NCBI GenBank assembly: GCA_002440975.1
Contig: DJWN01000051.1
Span: forward strand, 1,834-65,833
DNA from: Bacteroidales bacterium UBA6229
GTDB taxonomy: Bacteria; Bacteroidota; Bacteroidia; Bacteroidales; F082
Reading direction: 5' to 3'
DNA length: 64,000 nucleotides
Made by a program: the position numbers and the translations under genes
Shown: positions 63,408-64,000 of the stretch, piece by piece
Layout of the letters: each line of letters starts with the position of its first letter
Position numbering within the stretch: the stretch's first letter is position 1
Notes under the pieces: generated by a model
Told to the model about the DNA's origin: nothing
The model's input: only the letters and a program-made list of their open reading frames with translations
Database searches by the model: none

Positions 63408-64000
63408 TCACTTTCCAAAAACTTTCAGAAACTCCGACTTTTTCCAGTTTTCAAGCACAGCCTGTTCGGCAAGTTTCGACTGTGCTTTATCGTTTAGCAT
63501 CAACAGTCCGATCAGCCGGTCATTATGGAAGTAAGCCTGATAAAAGCGATCGTTAACCCGTATGGTTTCTGGTTGATAAGTACTATTGTTGATGGGTGCA
63601 TTCATCGAAAAGTAATACTGATCGAAAACTTCCATCTTGAGCCGGAATGGTTTTTTTTTGTTGATTTGTTTGTTGCCGCTTGCATTGCTTCCGGCCAGCA
63701 TGCCTTGCCACTCGGCATCATGCCAAAGCCCGCTGATATGCCCTCCCGGATGTTCGGCCACATCACCGGCAGCAAACACATCCGGATGTGAGGTTTGAAG
63801 GTATTCGTTTACTAGAATGCCTCTGTTGGTTGCCAATCCGACTTGTTGAGCCAAAGTAATTTCCGGCTTGGTTCCTATGCTGAAAACCACCAGATCAGCA
63901 ACAATCTGGATGATCTCACCGATTTTTACCAGGTATTTATCGTTGCTGGTTTTGCTGATGCCATTTACTTTTTCGTTGCAGATAACTGTGACGCCATTTT
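63408..64000 (-). CDS. FAD-dependent NAD(P) oxidoreductase, 5' part outside window
   Basis: An open frame whose last 197 codons are in the window and which is open at base 64000. Reading from the edge gives NGVTVICNEKVNGISKTSND ... LVVFSIGTKPEI, then the FAD motif HPDVFAAGDVAEHPGG and the C-terminal domain of nitrite-reductase/rubredoxin-reductase-like enzymes (FRLKMEVFDQYYF, YFHNDRLIGLLMLNDKAQ). It is a pyridine nucleotide-disulfide-type reductase; the redox partner is unknown. Upstream part, NAD motif and start are missing here. Confidence 0.8.
   Translation of the reverse strand, partial: NGVTVICNEKVNGISKTSNDKYLVKIGEIIQIVADLVVFSIGTKPEITLAQQVGLATNRGILVNEYLQTSHPDVFAAGDVAEHPGGHISGLWHDAEWQGMLAGSNASGNKQINKKKPFRLKMEVFDQYYFSMNAPINNSTYQPETIRVNDRFYQAYFHNDRLIGLLMLNDKAQSKLAEQAVLENWKKSEFLKVFGK

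Noticed and set aside
1..64000. CRISPR arrays, insertion sequences, integrases, phage genes
   Set aside because: No regularly spaced repeats, transposase motifs or terminal inverted repeats were seen anywhere in the window.

Overview
The window is about 64 kb of an ordinary, densely packed chromosome from a member of the Bacteroidota, most likely a Bacteroidales/Marinilabiliales-type menaquinone-using organism. The evidence is consistent: promoters of the TTG-N19..20-TAnnTTTG type; almost no Shine-Dalgarno sites; two gliding lipoproteins (GldB, GldH); a type IX secretion C-terminal sorting domain; a CarboxypepD_reg-type TonB receptor; the long form of PurC; LytTR signalling; and a b558-type succinate dehydrogenase/fumarate reductase. 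I see no phage, insertion sequence, CRISPR array or integron. The nearest thing to an accessory gene is a DUF4143-type ATPase at 41-42 kb.

Layout. 0-2.4 kb: two tandem Xaa-Pro peptidases, the first cut by the window edge. 2.4-5.9 kb: sdhCAB. 6-7.4 kb: a barrel protein coupled to a metallophosphoesterase lipoprotein. 8-13.2 kb: holB, a RicT-like PSP1 gene, gldH and a class A penicillin-binding protein. 13.2-17.3 kb: a polytopic GT-C-like protein, a secreted unknown, a PAP2 phosphatase and a SAM hydrolase-like protein. 17.5-19.5 kb: phoH-purC. 19.7-20.1 kb: a small secreted repeat protein. 20.1-24.2 kb: yicC-gmk-MDR reductase-nadD-SirB1-like, reading leftward. 24.3-27.7 kb: a TPR membrane protein, a LytTR regulator and a phospholipase D-like protein. 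27.8-32.8 kb: rocD, sod, a TonB receptor and rpmB. 33-39.5 kb: slyD, a 36-residue membrane peptide, a 1005-residue receiver/PPDK-type protein, a nitroreductase, and an aspartate ammonia-lyase fused to a cyclic-nucleotide-binding domain. 39.6-46.8 kb: DegT aminotransferase, DUF4143 ATPase, acetyltransferase-like protein, mgtE with a structured leader, trxB, tRNA-Pro(GGG) and a haem-binding-domain protein. 46.8-56.1 kb: a T9SS cargo protein and a menaquinone operon (thioesterase, menF, menD, menB, menA, menC, menE). 56.1-64 kb: yifB, gldB, two outer-membrane barrels, nadE, a NifU-like gene, mrp, and the end of an FAD/NAD oxidoreductase.

How the genes fit together. The menaquinone operon supplies the quinone that SdhCAB reduces or oxidises. 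NadD and NadE are two consecutive steps of NAD synthesis, although they are 39 kb apart. The NifU-like protein and Mrp form an Fe-S assembly pair. GldB, GldH and the sorting-domain protein show that the type IX secretion/gliding envelope system is present, but most of its genes lie elsewhere.

The items most worth a second look are these. (1) A leader upstream of mgtE with three mutually exclusive helices, one of which hides an unusually good Shine-Dalgarno. (2) A complete tiny transcription unit for a 36-residue membrane peptide at 33.8-33.9 kb. (3) Tandem receiver-like domains fused to a PPDK-type ATP-binding domain that lacks the phosphohistidine domain. (4) The cNMP-binding/aspartase fusion. 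(5) Duplicated operator-like sequences in front of the DUF4143 ATPase. (6) The secreted triple-repeat protein.
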